Shown: piece by piece, positions 32,015 through 44,665 of the stretch
Layout: each line of letters opens with the position of its first letter
How positions within the stretch are numbered: position 1 is the first letter of the stretch
The notes under the pieces: generated by a model
The model's database searches: none
What the model was told of the DNA's origin: nothing
What the model saw: the letters and a program-made list of their open reading frames with translations, nothing else
Translations under genes and position numbers: made by a program
Origin: Nymphalis io
Lineage: Eukaryota; Arthropoda; Insecta; Lepidoptera; Nymphalidae
DNA: 64,000 nucleotides
Assembly (NCBI RefSeq): GCF_905147045.1
Contig: NC_065897.1
Coordinates: forward strand, 5,223,001 to 5,287,000
Reading direction: 5' to 3'

Positions 32015-35000
32015 AAAAGTTGAAACTTTTTACTGGTTTTATTAGAAATTGCGTCAAAGTTTCTAGTCGTCAATGTCCAATTGGTGGTGTGGGAGATGTT
32101 AGAATTTTATTTCCAAAAAAAATGAGACATTTCACGTACAGGCCGGTATTAACTATCGACTTAGTAAATATATAAAATGTGCCTATAAATACCTACCTAC
32201 ATTATAATTTTCTTAATGCACTTAAGACATTGTACTTTAAATTTTATAGCAGCTTTTCTTGGAAATGGATAATGAATGTAATGCCTTATAACAAATTCGT
32301 TGAAAAGCTAATATTCTGGCTATTTTCCTTGAAGCACAATGCTTTTTAAATTCCTTCATAAAATAAAAATATTATATTATATAAATAAAAAGTACTATAC
32401 CATTAAAAATTTGTATTGAATTTATTAAAATGTAAGCTCATTTATTATACACAATTCCTGTAATGAATATTCGTGTTCGGTTTACATTCGTAACATCGTA
32501 ATTATATATTTATTACCAGCAACCCCTTCCCGGCTTCTCTATAAAACGCTTATATCGTAAATCGTATTGCTGTATCTGCTTACACGGCGCACGTCAGTAA
32601 AGCTTGTTGGTACCATTTTTTCTACATCTTCAACAATAAACGGCAATTAAGCCAATTTATTCGAAACCATAATGAACTATGCACCTAAACCTTCCCTATG
32701 AATACGTCCCTTGGTGAAAACCGTCTGAAAGGTAATTTTCGTGTTTATCCTGTGCAGACAGACAGAAATGGTGGGGGAACAGAGGGTTGATCTTTTCATA
32801 TTACGTTAATTATTTTTAATTAAGATAAAAATATATGATATTTTCAAGAGGATTCGTCACTTTTTCTTAAACATTTTAGCTAATAGAACTTGCTTAAATG
32901 TTAATTATGTAATACAAAAAACTATCGTTGCGCTCCATCACTTTTTCTTGAACAAACATAGCGGAGGAATTTCTTGGAGGATTTTTACACGACAACGTAA
33001 CCTCTTATCGGTTTATGATGCTAACAACTCCTCTATGTACGTCTTCGTATTCGAAATTTTCTTATTCGATACTTTCGAATATCGCTTATCACTTACACTA
33101 TAAGCTAAGAAAATATTTAGACTCCCTGTGAGAATGTTACGAATGATTATGCATTAAAAAATATGTTAGATTTAAAAGTTAAACGCGTTAAACTTCAGAC
33201 AGAACCTTACTACAAACTTGATTACCTTCGTAAATTAATTTAAACTACACTCGAAATTAACTATTTACGTATACATTTGTATGTTTGATTATTAAAATAA
33301 AAATGTTTATCACTACATCACATTAATATGATAATAATATATACGGGTAACATTGGCTTTATACATAAGGATTTTATACGATTATTTTTATTAACAATGA
33401 AATCTCAAAGGCCTTTTAGTTTTCACTGTGTCATAGGTCATAGTATATAGCTCTCGAATCCCGAAAGAAGTACGCTTCCGCATAAATCTGTTATAATTTA
33501 ATTTTCAATATATTTCTCGTTTCAATGTTTATTTAACTTTGATTTTATAAATGCATTCGTTTATCGATATATAGCTTGTATATAAATGTACATAATATAG
33601 AAATTAAGGTAATAACATTAATTTTATGTACCTTGGGCTATAGCATTCCTTTTTTTTTTTTGGTTTGGAAATAATATTTTTGTATTTCATAAATAAATAA
33701 ATTATAAATTTGTCTTTGTCTAAGTTTACATTTTTTTTAATTTATCATTTCTTACCGACTTTTATATAATACTAAAAATATTCATTTGTTTACAAGCGCT
33801 GCTTAACTTTTTTTTATGCACTCCGATTCAAAGTGAAGTGGGATTTTCAAAAAGCGCCCAGAGGACATTCTTAACAGGTGGAATAAAAATGCATTATCCT
33901 TACTCTGAATTTGAATTTTAAGCAACACGTTTTATAAAAATTTACATTCAATAAAACAATTTATTTTATAAATTAAATGTAAACTTGAACCCGTACCGTT
34001 TTCTGTAATTTATGAAACTATGAAACGTGCTTCATTTATTGTACATAATTATATTTTAAAAGAAACGCATTCGATTTATATTAAGTGTTCGTTTTATCTC
34101 GGTAGTTTTAATGTATTTTCATGAACGTATAAAACGAAGGTATTATTCGTATAAGTAAGATATTTTTAAAATTATTAACATCACTTAGCATGCTTTTTAA
34201 AAATAATACTTAAATGAATTTTGTATAATAATAATTAAATGGATGGTAAGAAAATAAGCTTGCCGGTTAATAATTTAATATATTTTTATTTATTTACTTA
34301 ATAATTTATAGACAGATATTGTATAAGTATGTTCAAAGTAATTTCAAGAAAAACTAGTAACAATTAAAATAATTATTTCGTTAGTCGCTTTATCGAGGAA
34401 GGTTATACTTGTACGTTATGCCTATTACTTAAGCAGTAATCATAAGCATTAATAAATTTCGTAAATTATAAAAAGCCAAGACCAACTTCGAGGTACAACT
34501 AGTTTCTCAATAAAATCGATCATACGTTCATTACATGAACGTAATAATACACCTTTCAACGGGCAGTCCTCCCTGAGCTAACCATTCAAAATACTCAAAT
34601 ACAAACAATAGTTTTGAACCCTCGATCGTAAAGCATATTGACAACCCAACGTTCCCTAGACGTAATCGCCCACGGCAAGTAAGTCAATAACCTTGGAAAT
34701 TTTCATCACGTTGCTAAGTAATTTTGTAATTGTATAAAGTAAGTTGTAGCAGCCTCTATAGCTTATTCTAACCTAAAGAGGAGTAAAGGCAAATAAGCAA
34801 CTTTGACATTGAATTGACGCCAATATCATTATCTTTAAAATTGTAAATTATCAAATATATTGTGTGTTTTTTTAAAGTTGTTCTTATTTTGAAAAAAAAA
34901 CACATATAATTTACAAAATACTCTTTTTTGATTGACTGTACTTTTTAATGTAAAGTTTAATTTTATGTAAAGTCAAACATATTTTTTTTTAATATTATAA

Positions 35001-36100
35001 AAGCGTTATGATTTCGAATGTACAACAATACCGTGAATAGGCCCGCTGCCTATAGAAACGTCTATACATCCGATATTGGAATTCGTTGATAAAGGATTGG
35101 TCAACCTTTTACTTGAATTCACTACATCCGTATATTATATATGTATACAATATTATATACATTTTCCTTTGTACTCTTATATATTAAGGTTTAAATAAGT
35201 ACTATGATTCACGATTATTTGAACCCAGGTCACCGAACCGGATAATATTTTTTATTAAACTGATAATATACGACAATTTTGTGTATAGATTTCCCCAAAA
35301 ATATATGATATTATTTGTATGTTCGGTTATTATTATGTTTTCTATGAAAGGATATCAGGTTTGGATGAATGATGGGATTAATAATTGAAATAATATATAT
35401 TTTTTAATAGCTTTTATTCTATGCAATACTGAATAAAGTAAGTTTTATTTGGCGAAATATAAACTATTTAAAAAAAAATCTTGAATAAAATAAATTTATC
35501 TATTTATTTAATAACATTTAAATAATTATGTAAATAAAATAAATGTAAAAAGTATAATAATAAATAATAGCTAAATATAAAAGATCAATTTATGCTTGAA
35601 AAGTTCATTCCAATTAAATGGAATGGAAAAACAAGAAACGTTAAAAAATAAACAAATACATCATCACATTGTAGATATATTTGAAATTCTTTATTCGTAT
35701 TTAATTAGTACGTTAATTAGCACATTTTATTTGATTTAGAACCATGGTTGCGGATCAACTTACGCCAAATATTAGCTTAGTCTGTTCAGAAGTGTGTGTT
35801 TTCGGATATTCGACTAAATATCCTTCCCTTTGAGTCATAATTGAATAGTGGGAAGCGTTAGTGAAATTCGGTAAAGCTTATAGAGTTTCGTAGTCTTTAA
35901 AATTACACTAAACAAATGCGGTAACGTTTTTTGAATATAGAATTTAATAAATTTTTTTTTTTTTAATTTTGAATGAAAAGACATTATTTAATCCATAATA
36001 GTAAATCAATCGAAGTATCATATTGAATTGTCTGATCTATTTTAATCCAGTAACGGCAGAAAATTTAAATTGGTAATTCGATAAACGTAATAAGCAAGTT
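32015..36100. other. Long AT-rich stretch, no recognised gene
   Basis: The longest gene-free stretch. Traces of an old repeat ending in CAGACAGACAGAAAT lie near 32680-32780. A T-run is at 33650-33661 and a B-box-like TTGAACCCAGGTC is at about 35219. Otherwise nothing identifiable; it would be intron if the plus-strand exon chain is real. Confidence 0.5.
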
Positions 36101-36139
36101 CACAAAAATTAACGACTGCGTAAATTTTTCAACATTTCA

Positions 36140-36330
36140 ACATTTTCCTCCGTCTATCGCACGTGCGAGGTCGAAAACGGTGAAACTTTTACAATTTTGT
36201 TTAAACTCGCCCCCTAAAGCAACCTTTTTCGTGCCCTAGAAATTTGTAATGAAATACGTCGTTTAATAAATTGCACATTGATTGGTAAGTAACGATAAGG
36301 TTTTTACGCTCGGTCGACTAGTCGAACTTT
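36140..36330. promoter_or_regulatory. GC-richer patch with two 12-bp palindromes
   Basis: TCGCACGTGCGA at 36157-36168 (CACGTG E-box core) and TCGACTAGTCGA at 36314-36325 lie in a patch with more CpG than its flanks. A regulatory role is only a suggestion. Confidence 0.2.
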
Positions 36331-37540
36331 TTCGTCGCGATTTGAAATTCAATCAAATAACGTAGAAATGGCATATGTACGTGTAAAACGGTTCTGTGGT
36401 ATTCGATATTTAAAAATATTTTAATCTTAACGATTCTAGAATATGTATAAATTTAAATTAAGGATTTGCTGGTTGGTATGTTTACAATTTTTAATGTAAT
36501 ATTCTCTATATATTTTTTTTATGAGAGCTGTTTCGTGAAATATGTTTCACTGGGAATGAAAATATTATGGCAAGGATGTCGAAAAATTTAATTTAATTAC
36601 TCCTAGGATTTATTTTTTAGATATAATACGGTGGAATTTATACACGAGTAACTTGGTAATATATTTTATATTATTAGCTTGGTAATTAAATAACGTGAGT
36701 TATATTAAATTAAAAACAATCGTAATAAGATATTTTCCTGTGGTAAAATGAAGTCTATATTTTAATTCAGACCTCTAGCAATACATCGGTGTAAGCCGCA
36801 TACAATTCCATGTAGTAGTTTTTACGTGATGGGGGTACAAACATACAGACAGACGGACAAAAGTCTTAAAAAATGTTGTTTTGTTTTCCGTTGCTTTAAT
36901 AGACATAAGTGTATATGATATAAGTTTTTTTTTCAATATCATTTATGTACAGACATAGGCTTGTTACAATTTTATTATATGTGTATATGATATATCACCA
37001 GTATATGTCTTTCGAATATTCAAATTTTTAATAAGAAACGTAATTTCTTAAACTAAAAATTGTTTACTCTAAATAATGTAAATAAATTGAAAGTATCATT
37101 TACCTAAGCAAAATATTGTGTTGCGTAATAAATGAACGCTATCAAATATTTTAGGGCGAAAATAAAGAGGGACGAACCCCAAGAGAACGGTTATAGGTGT
37201 GGTTGATACTTTTGTAATATATTTGTTATTCATATCTCGGTTTTCACATAGACAGACGATTTTTCATTGTGTAAATTGATTTTTGGTAATTTTGTGTATC
37301 ATAAAATCCATAAATATAAAAAGGGTCTGGTGACGGGGTTAATGTCCTTTTTTTGTCATTATATTTTTTAATTTTTTTATTAGTCAAGCAAATAGGGTAA
37401 TCACCTCGCTCGTATACTAATTATATGCCATAAATATGTGATATCTATTATGTCTATAATAAGGCTAACTCACTTACCGTTCAAGCGAAATTTAGAAACA
37501 TTGATAGGTGGGCCTAATTGTTTATTCCGAGGTATTATCC
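36331..37540. other. AT-rich stretch, trace of an old repeat
   Basis: CATACAGACAGACGGACAAA near 36842 resembles the trace at about 32760. Nothing else named. Confidence 0.45.
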
Positions 37541-37545
37541 GAGAA

Positions 37546-37743
37546 TTAATCTGTCAATGAAACTAAGGAAGTACTTTCCACGATTTTCATAACTTTACGA
37601 TGCGTTACTTCTCTCATCCGCCGTTGTGATGGTGTCTGGTAATAGTAGTTTCTAGGGTTTGTGCTCTTGTTACTGCGGTATCTTGGTTCACAGTCCGTTA
37701 CGACCAATGGGCTGTTGGTGTGAGAGAATCTTCGAGTATTCAT
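37546..37743 (-). other. Unidentified 65-codon open frame
   Basis: The minus frame starts MNTRRFSHTNSPLVV and is rich in Arg, Ser, Thr and Asn, ending KIVESTSLVSLTD. It lies in a GC-richer patch, and a consensus-like donor (GAACG|GTAAGTGAG on the minus strand, near 37480) lies downstream of the stop. It could be a 5' exon or small ORF; no domain, signal peptide or family is recognised, so it is not called as a gene. Confidence 0.2.
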
Positions 37744-38485
37744 AACATAAATTAAATTTTTTTTTACTATTAATAGGCCAGCGTTTGACCGTTTTAAGAT
37801 GTAGCACGCTTGCCTATAAGAAACCTGTTTACTCTGGATTTGAAGACACCAACATTGTACCTATCGGGAAATACTAATTGATCAGTTTTATATTACATAT
37901 AACCAATAGCAAATATTAAATTAGCCAGCGCGATTCAGAAATGTAAAATATTGAATCAACGCCATCTATCGCTACCGACTTGTAATATACGCACTTAGAG
38001 ATCAAACAATGGCTTAATTAAATCGATTCTACTTATAAAAAAGAATGTTTTATTCAATCTGATCTGTAACATAATTATTGATTTGTTTTGATGCATTTTT
38101 CTGGTTATGTCTTTTGTTATTTGCAATAACAGATTCTTATACTACCCATGTTTATTGGTAGATTTAATCATTATAAATAACTGATATACAGTCTATGAAA
38201 TTGTATTTAAATGTGGAATTGATGACCCTTAGGTAATTTATGTTTGCTTTAAATGTATAACTTTAGTTACACAAATATATATGATTATCGGTTAAAGCAA
38301 AAAAAAAAGCTTTTGTGAACAAAATATATGTCATCTATCCCTTTAACTAATGTGGTGATGACGTCATGATATTATGATAAAATAAAAATATAGATCCAAA
38401 CAAATTGACAATTTTTATAACGAAATTCTAATCATATTTTATGTATTGAAAATGAATAAACGATTATCGATTTATTTTATATATA

Positions 38486-38764
38486 TTGGGTTCTCAGCAC
38501 CTAAGCCCGCTTCACAAGGCAAAAGCATTCGTGTGCAATGATTTACGCTTCCTTTCTATTTCCCCTGTCACGTCGACTTTAAATGACAGATCTCGGGAGG
38601 ACAGGGAAAGATTTTGGGGTTCCAGAGTGATTTCGTTTTACTTTTTTTTTTTCGTTATTTTCGTGCAAAGAAATTCGCCTTTAAGTTCAAGAAGGGTTCT
38701 TGCTCTTCGTTTCATGATGATTGATTTTTGTATTGGTTCAATCGTTTATGTTTTAAACGAATAA
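38486..38764 (+). other. Unidentified 92-codon open frame in GC-richer patch
   Basis: The first half (MGSQHLSPLHKAKAF to DRERFWGSRV) lies in GC-richer DNA; a Phe-rich run follows where the DNA is a T tract. No motif or homology recognised. A consensus CRE (TGACGTCA) lies upstream at 38359-38366. Kept as a note only. Confidence 0.15.
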
Positions 38765-40040
38765 AAAAGAATTTGGAGGAAATCGATATTTGTAATTAAA
38801 AGCATCTCCTTTAATTTATTAAAAAATATTCAAATTTCAAAAGTCGAAAAATACATGAATCATTTGTTTTTAAAATCTTTATTTTACATGTTAATAGTTA
38901 TAGGTTAAATATTCTAAATATATTTTACATTAATTCGGTAATAATTAGTGTTTTGTCTAGTAGCTAGCTTATTGTATTTATTTTACATAACTTTTTTCTT
39001 AAATGTTTGTCGAGATTACCTACTTTGTTTCTTGCGGGTTCTTCTCAGTAGAATCTACATTCCAAGCCGGTGGTAGCTTTACATTTAATATAATTCTGTA
39101 AAATTACGATTCAAAAGTACAGCCTGACCTGATTTGAACCCAGGACATAGAGATCTACTTCCTTATATTTCCACAGCTAATATATTTTTTTGTACTTAAA
39201 GTAATGAGTATTATGTATTTATTACGTATTAAGTAATCGAATAAAGTAATTTGATTAAAAAATACAAAAAGAAACGGTATTAATTTTATCTTCAAAAACA
39301 TAAAAAAATAACATAATTTGTCAGTTTTTATCCACCTCAGTTTCCATAAATTATTTGGACATTAACAAAACTTGGCACTTAAAATTCGCTCCGTAATAAA
39401 TTATCTTATTTCACCTTTCATAATTTTTCTTAAAGAGTCGCCATCTTTTTAAATTAAAATAAATATTATACAATGACAGGATCGGATGCTACGCAACCAT
39501 TACTCATCGAAATAAGTAATCATCTAGAGCACCCCTTTTTAATTATGCAAAATCAGTCTGATTCATTAACACTCTCTCCTCTCATTCGCTTGTATCACGG
39601 AAGAAAGAGACAGATGATGTTTACCTGAAAATTACGAAACGCGAAAGACAGATGACGCTATCTTTTTCAATTTTACTTAAGGCGATTGCTTCGCCCCGTT
39701 CTATATTTCTTTGAATTGAACAAGCTTAGAAGTTGTAAAAAAAAATTATCAAGGTAATATTTTCAGTAATGACATAAACGATAATTTTTTTTTACTGCTA
39801 GGTATTCGAAATTAGGGCTTTGATGGAAATCGTCGTATTCAATAAAATTCGTAAGCTTATCGGGTTTTCACCGTCTTGTTAATTTCAAGAATTTGATTAA
39901 ATCTTCTTCATTCTTTGTTACAAACAGTCTCGATTCTTAGGAATGTTGCCAAATATTATATTATGTAGTATTTGTTTTATGTACAATTAATAAGTATAAA
40001 GCATGTTTGTTGATAAAGTCATTATTTATAATAGTTTCAT
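38765..40040. other. AT-rich stretch with an inverted family F fragment
   Basis: GCGGGTTCTTCTCAGTAGAA followed by CCAAGCCGGTGGTAGCTTT at 39040-39085 is family F on the minus strand. Nothing else identified. Confidence 0.5.
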
Positions 40041-40042
40041 AT

Positions 40043-40522
40043 TCAATCAATCAATCAACAGCCAATCGTTATCCACTGCTGAACATAGGCCTCTCCCAAG
40101 GTGCGCCAAAGCTCCCTGTCCTCCGCCTTCCGCATCCAGTTGGTGCCCGCCACCTTCTTAAGGTCGTCGGTCCACCTGGCTGGAGGGCGCCCTACGCTGC
40201 GCTTGCCGATTCGCGGTCTCCACTCTAGGACTCGTCTGCTCCAACGGCCATCGGTCCTACGACATACGTGACCAGCCCACTGCCACTTCAGCCTGCTAAT
40301 TTTGCAAGCTATGTCGGTGACTCCGGTTCTTTTCCGGATAATCTCATTTCTGATCTTATCCTTCAAAGATACTCCGAGCATAGCTCGCTCCATAGCACGC
40401 TGAGCGACTTTGAATTTGTGGACTAGTCCCGCAGTTAGTGTCCACGTTTCGGCACCGTATGTCATGGCAGGTAAGACGCATTGGTTGAAGACTTTCGTCT
40501 TCAAACATAGACGACTTAACTT
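40043..40522 (-). mobile_element. 5'-truncated RTE-type LINE, 3' end of RT ORF
   Basis: The minus frame (in 40546-40055) carries the C-terminal part of an RTE ORF2: FNQCVLPAMTYGAETWTLT, LKDKIRNEIIRKR, SRLKWQWAGHVCRRTDG, VGRPPARWTDDLKKVAG and the ending TLGEAYVQQW. The last 54 or so codons are intact here; the 56-kb and 62-kb copies have a stop at the Trp after RRVLE. The tail on the minus strand is TGATTGATTGATTG, an RTE-like simple repeat. Truncation is at about 40522 next to a small repeated AAGTTTCATACTTAGTTTCAT-type sequence. Endonuclease and catalytic RT motifs are absent. Confidence 0.85.
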
Positions 40523-40544
40523 ACTTAGTTTCATACTTAGTTTC

Positions 40545-41360
40545 ATATTATTTGACCAATATAATTTTCAAATATTATTACGACAATTTTTGACTTGAAC
40601 TAAGATTATAAATGTTAGTATCAACAGTCACATACATGGCAGTAAGGTTTTGTTCATCGTTCAGAGATGTCAGTGCACAGTTGCATTGTTCAATACAAAT
40701 AAAGTAAGGAAACACATTTATGTATTTTATGATATTAATATCTAAGGGCAGAAGTTATAGCATTCTATCAGCCCAAAATAAGATTGTTATATTAAGTACA
40801 ATATGCTAGCAACATAAAAAGAAAAAAGTTTATTGTTATTTTAATTGAAATAAATTAATAGTAAATAATTATAATAACTTAGACTGCTAAGTATCTGATA
40901 GCTTATATTAAAAGTGAACTTAATGATTTCTGTTCGTCTTCGAAACAGACCGATATATTATTAATTACGCATAAATAAATGTTTTGTAAATTATTATCTC
41001 GTGAAACAGATTGTTATGGTAATTCGTGTATTAATTCTTTAGTGGAATTTAGTTAAATGATTAGATTAATATTTACTCTTAAATCTAAATTTATGAGCTT
41101 AAGAGATTTAATCTCTCGCATTAGGAATAAAATCTCTAGAGATTCGATTGATTATTTATTAGTTATTTCATTATATTTATTTCCTATATTCATAACAATA
41201 AAATGAAATTCACGCTTGTTAGGCCAATAGTCTAAATTTAAAACGGACCAAACTGTGAAGTGCATCATAATAATATTATGTCATACTAAAATCTTATCTG
41301 AAACGCATTGTATCTTCTGTTATGGGTTTTATGTATATTGGTTTAATAAATTCTTGTTTT
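40545..41360. other. AT-rich stretch, no recognised feature
   Basis: No supportable feature. Confidence 0.5.
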
Positions 41361-41361
41361 G

Positions 41362-41632
41362 TAGGTACTACCGACTCATCAGACATTCTACTGCTAAACA
41401 GCAAGACAGTATTATTTCGTTTAGGTTCGAAGGGTGAGTGAGCCAGTGTAACTACAGGCACAGGGGTAAAATTATCATTATCATAAGTTTGGTGAAGCAT
41501 TGGCGAAGTAAGGTTTGGTTAATATTTCTTATATCACCAATTTGTGGTGACTGTTGTGATATTGTGGTGTGGTGATTACTTAACACCAGGTGGCCCAGTG
41601 GCCCGTCCTCCCAACTATAACTTAAAAAAATA
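41362..41632 (+). repeat. Interspersed repeat family C
   Basis: GTAGGTACTACCGACTCATC, GGTTCGAAGGGTGAGTGAGC, CAGTGTAACTACAGGCACAG, then TTAACACCAGGTGGCCC and an A-run. Confidence 0.75.
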
Positions 41633-42054
41633 AAGACTTATTTAAAATTTGCTCAATTCCTCTACTAATGTAAAATACAATAAACTTATTCTAATATTTC
41701 TTGAATCATTTTTATTTGATTGATTTTGTAAATGATTGATATTACAAATGTAATATAGAGACCCTTAAACAATCGTGCCTTCTCGGAATTGTATGTCCAA
41801 TTTAGTGTTAAAGGAACGAAAACGTTTTATGTGTAAAAACCATTAAAATATTATATACTACGAAAAACGAATACTTCCAATGTCACTATAAGAATAACTT
41901 GTTGTTATATATATTTGTATTAAAAAAAAATAATACTTTTTCATACTACTTATACTATGTCATTAGGTACCCAAATTCGGAGGTCGATTATCAATTCAAC
42001 CCATTCACTGCTAGTTTAATGTCAATATTCATTTATCGGGTGGGCATGGTGCGT

Positions 42055-42108
42055 GATTTGCCGCTCGCTGCCCCGCCGCTGAGCGGACCGTGTTCCGAAT
42101 AGCAAATC
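42055..42108. other. GC-rich stem-loop element
   Basis: GATTTGC (42055-42061) pairs with GCAAATC (42102-42108), and CCGCTC (42061-42066) pairs with GAGCGG (42081-42086) inside it. It is a strongly GC-rich island in AT-rich DNA, at the end of a 67-codon open frame without motifs. Function unknown. Confidence 0.3.
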
Positions 42109-42301
42109 GTGTCGAATACTGCCATGGGGTACGTCAGACCTCTCGGGGAAACATTTCGTTATTAATAAAATAATTCGATGTGTGAGGGTTGCTTTGTCAT
42201 AAATCGATAAGATAACTGACGTCTTGTATTAATCGGGATTGAATTCTTTGAATATTTACTTTTAAAATAAAGTTATATGATCTTACAACTTTCTATTTTA
42301 A

Positions 42302-42320
42302 TAACCTAACCTAACCTAAC
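42302..42320. repeat. Short interstitial telomere-like tract
   Basis: TAACCTAACCTAACCTAAC is nearly four units of CCTAA, the complement of the TTAGG telomere repeat of most Lepidoptera. Confidence 0.7.
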
Positions 42321-43146
42321 ACCTGAACTCTGCTCCTCTCTATACGTGTGTGCGAAACTGCGGGCGGATGCTAATTAGAAAATAATGAAGTATACAATAT
42401 GTAATATGATAACTTAAGTAATTTAAAATGGTTATTATTATTTGGTAATTATTATTATTTTAAGATTAACGTTTGTTGTAATTAATTTTTGTTCCACAAC
42501 TTCCAAATCAGTGTTAAATTTATGTTAAGTTAAATTTAGAATGATGATCGAATCCATGTATAATAATGTACAAATATGGTACTCCAGTTACTGATTATAT
42601 TTCAAGCTTCTCTTGTTACATACTAATTTCATAGATATTGTAAAGTAAGGCACCAATAACTACTGGTTTTCAAAAACCAAACATTATTTTTTTTAGCTTG
42701 TAAAATTTTGATAAAGAACATTATTCTCTATCAAAGTTGTCAGTTTAAAATTCTCCTTGACGATAATTTTTTACTCCTCGTCGGAACTGATTGACATAAT
42801 AGCCTTACTGTTTTTGTGTTTTAAATTGCCGATATGATACGTAAATAATGAATTTGTAATACATATTTAGAATAATAATAAGGTTTCTACACTTTATATT
42901 TTATATGAATTTGATCTTCTTCATATGAACTTTAACTATATCAAATCTCACGCACGCGATATACATCTTATCTTTTTGCTCTTTAATATAATTTTTAAAG
43001 TTATTTCAATATATTCGAATATCGCAAAACACTGCTAACAATAGCTGCTGGCTAGTTAGACATGGTTACTGGATAGAGAGATCAGTTGATAAATAATAAC
43101 GTTTTATTAATTTTACGATGTACTATAATTCTGAACGAGAGCCTTA

Positions 43147-43283
43147 ACGGCTTTACTTATAAGCGTTATTTAGCGGCTGTTTAGTTTAACACTTATTTCA
43201 CTCTTTCTGTCATAAGTGATTTGACATTTGAAAGAAAAAGACACACCATTGTTTCACTAATCATCTATCGAACAATTTTTATA
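43147..43283 (+). mobile_element. MITE-like element, family D copy 1
   Basis: The left end (TTATAAGCGTTATTTAGCGG) and right end (CTATCGAACAATTTTTATA) are degraded inverted repeats. The core is TTTCACTCTTTCTGTCATAA, then GTGATTTGACATTTGAAAGA and AAAGACACACCATTGTTT. No coding capacity. Confidence 0.6.
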
Positions 43284-43544
43284 TTTGTGAGGTCATTATT
43301 GACTCCATAAAAACAATAATAGTATACAAAATATTTTTTTAAAATAAGAACGATTATTGTCTTTAATTGATATCTAATGAAATTTTGTGAATGTATTTCC
43401 TAAAAAAGTTAGTACGTAAAATTAATCTACATATATTATTATACTCATGTTTATCTGAAAAATATTTTTTATAATTACGTTTATTGATCGATCATTTATT
43501 AATATAATCATGTAATCCTTTCTATATGTTGTAATCCTGAACAG

Positions 43545-43700
43545 AACTTAACAGCTTTACTTAAAAACGTTACTCAACAGCTGTGTAGTTATTATTATAA
43601 CAATGATTTCACTCTTTCTGTCATTAGTGATTTGACATTCGAAAGAAAAAGGCAGGGCATTGTTTGACTAATCATACGCCAAGCAACATTTATAAGTAAT
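43545..43700 (+). mobile_element. MITE-like element, family D copy 2
   Basis: Same core (TTTCACTCTTTCTGTCATTA, GTGATTTGACATTCGAAAGA), with AAACGTTACTCAACAGCTGT on the left and CCAAGCAACATTTATAAG on the right. The bases left of it (GTAATCCTGAACAGAACTTA) resemble those left of copy 1, so the repeated unit is larger than the MITE core. Confidence 0.6.
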
Positions 43701-44091
43701 GTCGTTACTGATTAAAACTTGTATTGTCTACTTGTATTGTATTAAGTGATTTTAAATATTTTACGTTTTATTATATGCTGTGTAGTCAACAAGCGCTAGT
43801 GAAAAAAGTATACCAATATAACACTATGTTTTTATAATATTACGTTGTTTAATAGTTTTTGACGTTCTAAAGAATTACAAGCAGTTTTTAATTATTCCAA
43901 TGGAAACTTACCATCAGGTCAGACAATTATATTATTTGTTAAATCATATTCCATACAATGTTACATGTGTGTATAAATTATTATAAATATACCTTACAAT
44001 TAATACTTAAAAGCAAGTGCTTATATTAAAATTTGCGTTACACTAATAAATTAAAAAAAATTAAACGTATTTATGCATTTAATGTTTTCAG

Positions 44092-44158
44092 GTTTTTCTC
44101 AATACATTGGTGACATGGATATGGAGGACTACAAGGCACTGACTGGAGGAACAGATAG
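44092..44158 (+). CDS. Candidate 67-nt exon, best host coding signal in the window
   Basis: The acceptor ATGTTTTCAG ends at 44091 and the donor GATAG|GTAAGT starts at 44159. In one frame the exon is open (two bases, 21 codons, two bases) and reads FSQYIGD, then MDMEDYKALTGGTD; the two other frames have stops. Codons such as GAC, GAG, TAC, AAG, CTG and GGA contrast with the AT-rich surroundings, which points to selection for coding. It enters in phase 1 and leaves in phase 2. The 8872-8905 exon (phase 0 to 1) joins it through an AGT Ser codon; the 26533-26557 exon would join it through GGT Gly. The acidic, Tyr-containing peptide has no motif I know, so no gene name is given. An AT microsatellite starts about 12 bases into the downstream intron. 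Confidence 0.55.
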
Positions 44159-44169
44159 GTAAGTGGTCA

Positions 44170-44172
44170 AAA

Positions 44173-44218
<46 letters not shown>
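44170..44218. repeat. (AT)n microsatellite
   Basis: AT run of about 45 bases directly downstream of a candidate donor site. Confidence 0.95.
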
Positions 44219-44219
<1 letters not shown>

Positions 44220-44395
44220 TTAATTTCGGTGCAACTTCTATAATATTTTTCGTTTATTATAAAGTTTACTTTAAACACGAATGCGTAATTAAGAAATTCA
44301 TTTAAATTTTGTGAGGCGCGCTCTCGTCTGCGAACATTATTAATTTATGATTTAATGCATTTAATGAAAATCAAACGATTTACATCCACTGCGCG

Positions 44396-44665
44396 ATAGG
44401 GCTTTGTACAAGCTGGTTTTTCGCAACAGCTCATCACAGTTTATAACAGCAATCCTTAATATTGTTGTGTTTCGGATTGAAGACTAAGTAAGCTAATAAG
44501 CTAGTGTGCACAAGGGACATAAAATCTTAATTCCCCAAGGTTTTATGGCGCACGCACAATGTAAGGGATGTTTATATAATGTTAATGTTTATTTGCAGTG
44601 GTGACCATCAGCCTTTTACCCTTCTTGCCTGGGTAGGCATTACATTAGGTGAAAAAAAAAAAACA
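44396..44665 (+). repeat. Interspersed repeat family C, diverged
   Basis: ATAGGGCTTTGTACAAGCTG, TATTGTTGTGTTTCGGATTG, GTGTGCACAAGGGACATAAA, GGTGACCATCAG and an A-run tail. Confidence 0.6.

Noticed and set aside
2373..44158. A chain using all four plus-strand microexons together
   Set aside because: It forces 44092-44158 into a frame that stops after a few codons, against its clearly better frame; alternative use of 8872 and 26533 fits better.
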